Assembly: GCA_937952095.1 (NCBI GenBank) | Contig: CALFYG010000121.1 | Location: 1 to 5,693, forward strand | Direction: 5' to 3' | DNA length: 5,693 bases | Source: an uncultured Micrococcales bacterium | Lineage (GTDB): Bacteria; Actinomycetota; Actinomycetes; S36-B12; UBA10799 | The notes under the pieces: generated by a model | Database searches by the model: none | Told to the model about the DNA's origin: nothing | What the model saw: the letters and a program-made list of their open reading frames with translations, nothing else | In this document: piece by piece, positions 3,946 through 5,693 of the stretch | How the letters are laid out: each line of letters starts with the position of its first letter | How positions within the stretch are numbered: position 1 is the first letter of the stretch | Translations under genes and position numbers: made by a program

Positions 3946-4902
3946 TCACGAGTTCCAGGCCTCCCAGGCCGATGCCACCATCTGCTGCAGGTCGTGGGTG
4001 GCCGACCAGCCCAGCTCTCGGTGGATCTTGTCGACCGTCGCCACCAGTTGGGCCGGATCTCCGGGCCGCCGGGGGGCGATCTGCGCAGCCACGTCCCTGC
4101 CGATCGTCTCCGAGACCATGTCCATGACCTCGATGACCGACACACCCTGGCCGCGGCCGACGTTGAAGGCTGTGCCGAGGGTCTGCCCCTCACACGCCGC
4201 CGCGGCGGCCACATGCGCGTCGGCGAGGTCGGCGACATGGATGTAGTCGCGGATACATGAACCGTCCGGCGTCGGGTAGTCGTCGCCGAAGACCTGCGGC
4301 CGCTTCCCCTCGCTCAGGGCGCGGAAGACCATGGGGATCAGGTTGAAGACGCTGGTGTCGCCGAGATCCGGGCTGGCCGCTCCGGCGACGTTGAAGTAGC
4401 GCAGTGAGATCCATGAGAGGTCCCGGTTGACCGCGGCGTTGCGGGTCATCCACTCCCCGATGACCTTCGTCTGTCCATACGGCGACTCCGGTTGCAGCAC
4501 CGCGTCCTCGGACACGAACTCCTCGGCCGGGGTCCCATACACGGCCGCCGAGGACGAGTAGACGAAGTTGCGGGTGCCAGCCTGCGCCATGGATTCCAGC
4601 AGGGTCAACATCCCGTCGACGTTCTCTCGGTAGTAATACTCCGGCCGCTCGACGGACTCCCCGACCGCCTTCTTCGCAGCCAGGTGGACTACCCCTGCCA
4701 CGTCGTGTTCGCGCAGCGCAGCCGTCACCGCGGCGCTGTCGCCGACGTTCGCCTGCACAAGTGGCACGTCCTGCGGCACCTTGCGCGCAAGTCCCGTGGA
4801 GAGGTCGTCGAGCACCACCACGTCCCGGCCGCTGGCCTGCAGCGACCGGATGACATGCGCGCCGATGTATCCCGCGCCCCCCGTGAGCATCCATGTGGTC
4901 AT
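3946..4902 (-). CDS. galE: UDP-glucose 4-epimerase GalE (318 aa)
   Basis: This NAD-dependent extended short-chain dehydrogenase/reductase interconverts UDP-glucose and UDP-galactose, supplying galactose for the Leloir pathway and cell-surface glycans. Visible features are the Rossmann loop TGGAGYIG (residues 7-14), the NAD-ribose aspartate in LDDLSTG (D32/D33), HLAAKKAVGESVERP (73-87), the catalytic SSSAAVYG (third Ser, S118), the SPYGQTK motif with Y142 and K146, SLRYFNVAGA, the nucleotide-sugar segment YPTPDGSCIRDYIHVADLADAH, and a C-terminal PRRPGDPAQLVA. All catalytic residues are present and the length is typical. ATG 4902 is chosen because the Rossmann strand begins there, with GAAGGGA about 7 nt upstream. 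The frame stays open further upstream only because of base composition inside purC. The start overlaps the purC stop as ATGA, which implies translational coupling. A UDP-sugar epimerase relative with another substrate cannot be excluded. Confidence 0.93.
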   Translation of the reverse strand: MTTWMLTGGAGYIGAHVIRSLQASGRDVVVLDDLSTGLARKVPQDVPLVQANVGDSAAVTAALREHDVAGVVHLAAKKAVGESVERPEYYYRENVDGMLTLLESMAQAGTRNFVYSSSAAVYGTPAEEFVSEDAVLQPESPYGQTKVIGEWMTRNAAVNRDLSWISLRYFNVAGAASPDLGDTSVFNLIPMVFRALSEGKRPQVFGDDYPTPDGSCIRDYIHVADLADAHVAAAAACEGQTLGTAFNVGRGQGVSVIEVMDMVSETIGRDVAAQIAPRRPGDPAQLVATVDKIHRELGWSATHDLQQMVASAWEAWNS

Positions 4903-5693
4903 GTGAAGTCCCTTCCCGTGAGCGTCTCGTAGGCCTGCACGTACTTGGCCCGGGTCCGCTCCACGACCTCCGGCGGCAGCGGCGGCGGCGCAACGTCCGA
5001 CGCCGGATCCCAGCCGGAGTCCTTGCGCAACCAGTCCCGCACGAACTGCTTGTCGAAACTCGGAGGAGCGCTGCCGGGTTCCCAGGTCGCGGCGTCCCAG
5101 TACCGCGAGGAGTCGGGTGTGAGCACCTCGTCGGCCAGCACGATCGCGCCGTCGGGGCGCACCCCGAACTCGAACTTCGTGTCGGCCAGGATCAGTCCGC
5201 GCTCGAAGGCGAGTGACCGGGCCCGGCCATAGATCTGCAGCGAGAGGTCGCGGACACGCGTCGCCGTCTCGCGGCCGATCAGACCGACGACATGGTCGAA
5301 GTCGATGTTCTCGTCGTGCTCCCCGATCTCGGCCTTGGTCGCCGGGGTGAAGATCGGCTCCGGAAGCTCCTGCGACTCCTGCAATCCCGCCGGCAATTGC
5401 ACGCCGCAGACCGCGCCCGCCGCCTGGTAATCGGCCCAGCCGGAGCCGGACAGGTAACCCCGGACCACACACTCGACAGGCAGCATCTCGAGTCGCTGGC
5501 ACACCAGCGCTCGGCCCGCGACCTGTTCCGGCACATCGGTGGAGACCACGTGGTTGTCGACGATGTCCTGCAGCTGATCGAACCACCACAAAGAGACCTC
5601 GGTGAGGATACGTCCTTTGTCCGGGATCGGTGTGGGCAACACCCAGTCGAAGGCGCTGATGCGATCGGAGGCGACGAACAGCAGTCGGCCGTC
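4899..5693 (-). CDS. purC: SAICAR synthetase PurC, N terminus missing (264 aa in window)
   Basis: Phosphoribosylaminoimidazole-succinocarboxamide synthase (EC 6.3.2.6) ligates aspartate to CAIR using ATP in de novo purine synthesis, in the cytoplasm. The reading frame is open to the right edge and begins DGRLLFVASDRISAFDWV, matching the family's N-terminal region. The true start and the first roughly 25-35 residues, including the glycine-rich GKVR segment, lie outside. Both SAICAR synthetase signatures are present: LPVECVVRGYLSGSGW, and LILADTKFEFG, followed by DEVLTPDSSRYW. A GTG at 5642 is internal (the Val of DWVLPTPIPDKGR), not a start. The C terminus, YETLTGRDFT, ends in a TGA that overlaps the galE ATG. 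purC is therefore the upstream partner of galE here, and its promoter lies off the window. Confidence 0.96.
   Translation of the reverse strand, partial: DGRLLFVASDRISAFDWVLPTPIPDKGRILTEVSLWWFDQLQDIVDNHVVSTDVPEQVAGRALVCQRLEMLPVECVVRGYLSGSGWADYQAAGAVCGVQLPAGLQESQELPEPIFTPATKAEIGEHDENIDFDHVVGLIGRETATRVRDLSLQIYGRARSLAFERGLILADTKFEFGVRPDGAIVLADEVLTPDSSRYWDAATWEPGSAPPSFDKQFVRDWLRKDSGWDPASDVAPPPLPPEVVERTRAKYVQAYETLTGRDFT

Noticed and set aside
3463..4260. Plus-strand open frame across the DUF2252 5' end, repeat cluster and galE 3' end
   Set aside because: It has no recognisable domain, and its openness follows from base composition and the repeats. The overlapping minus-strand genes are well supported.
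4903..5589. Extension of galE upstream to give a 547-residue protein
   Set aside because: The added part is a shadow of purC in another frame. GalE's Rossmann strand begins exactly at ATG 4902, which has a ribosome-binding site.
5640..5642. GTG as the start of purC
   Set aside because: The frame continues upstream with conserved family sequence (FVASDRISAFDW), so this codon is an internal valine and the gene runs off the window.

Overview
The window is GC-rich and gene-dense and reads as chromosomal DNA of an actinobacterium. The clues are strong G/C third-position bias, GTG starts, an F420-dependent Ddn-type reductase, a DUF2252 protein, a free-standing small PurS, and several genes that seem to be transcribed without a leader (TANNNT -10 hexamers 6-7 nt before the start codon). 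I cannot name the genus.

Layout, left to right. 1-257 (-): N-terminal part of a universal stress protein, cut by the window edge. 336-803 (-): GNAT acetyltransferase. 827-1312 (+): the only plus-strand gene, an F420H2-dependent Ddn-family oxidoreductase, divergent from the GNAT gene across only 23 bp. 1292-1993 (-): TauE/SafE (TSUP) membrane transporter whose 3' end overlaps the reductase gene by 21 bp, tail to tail. 1994-2118: intergenic, with an 11-bp inverted repeat and a smaller hairpin. 2119-2361 (-): purS. 2392-3741 (-): DUF2252 protein whose catalytic motifs are degenerate. 3742-3945: intergenic, with four copies of a 17-bp repeat arranged as two inverted pairs. 3946-4902 (-): galE. 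4899-5693 (-): purC, missing its N terminus, which lies beyond the right edge.

Two purine-synthesis genes, purC and purS, lie on the same strand but are separated by galE and the DUF2252 gene. purC and galE are joined by an ATGA overlap and are almost certainly one transcription unit. purS seems to have its own leaderless promoter and is not followed by purQ or purL here. The left half (stress protein, acetyltransferase, F420 reductase, sulfite-type exporter) has no single pathway; it is a housekeeping/stress mixture.

I see no phage, transposase, CRISPR, toxin-antitoxin or defence genes. The most unusual items are the inverted-repeat cluster at 3801-3943, the probable pseudoenzyme DUF2252 protein, and the overlapping back-to-back -10 elements at 810-819.
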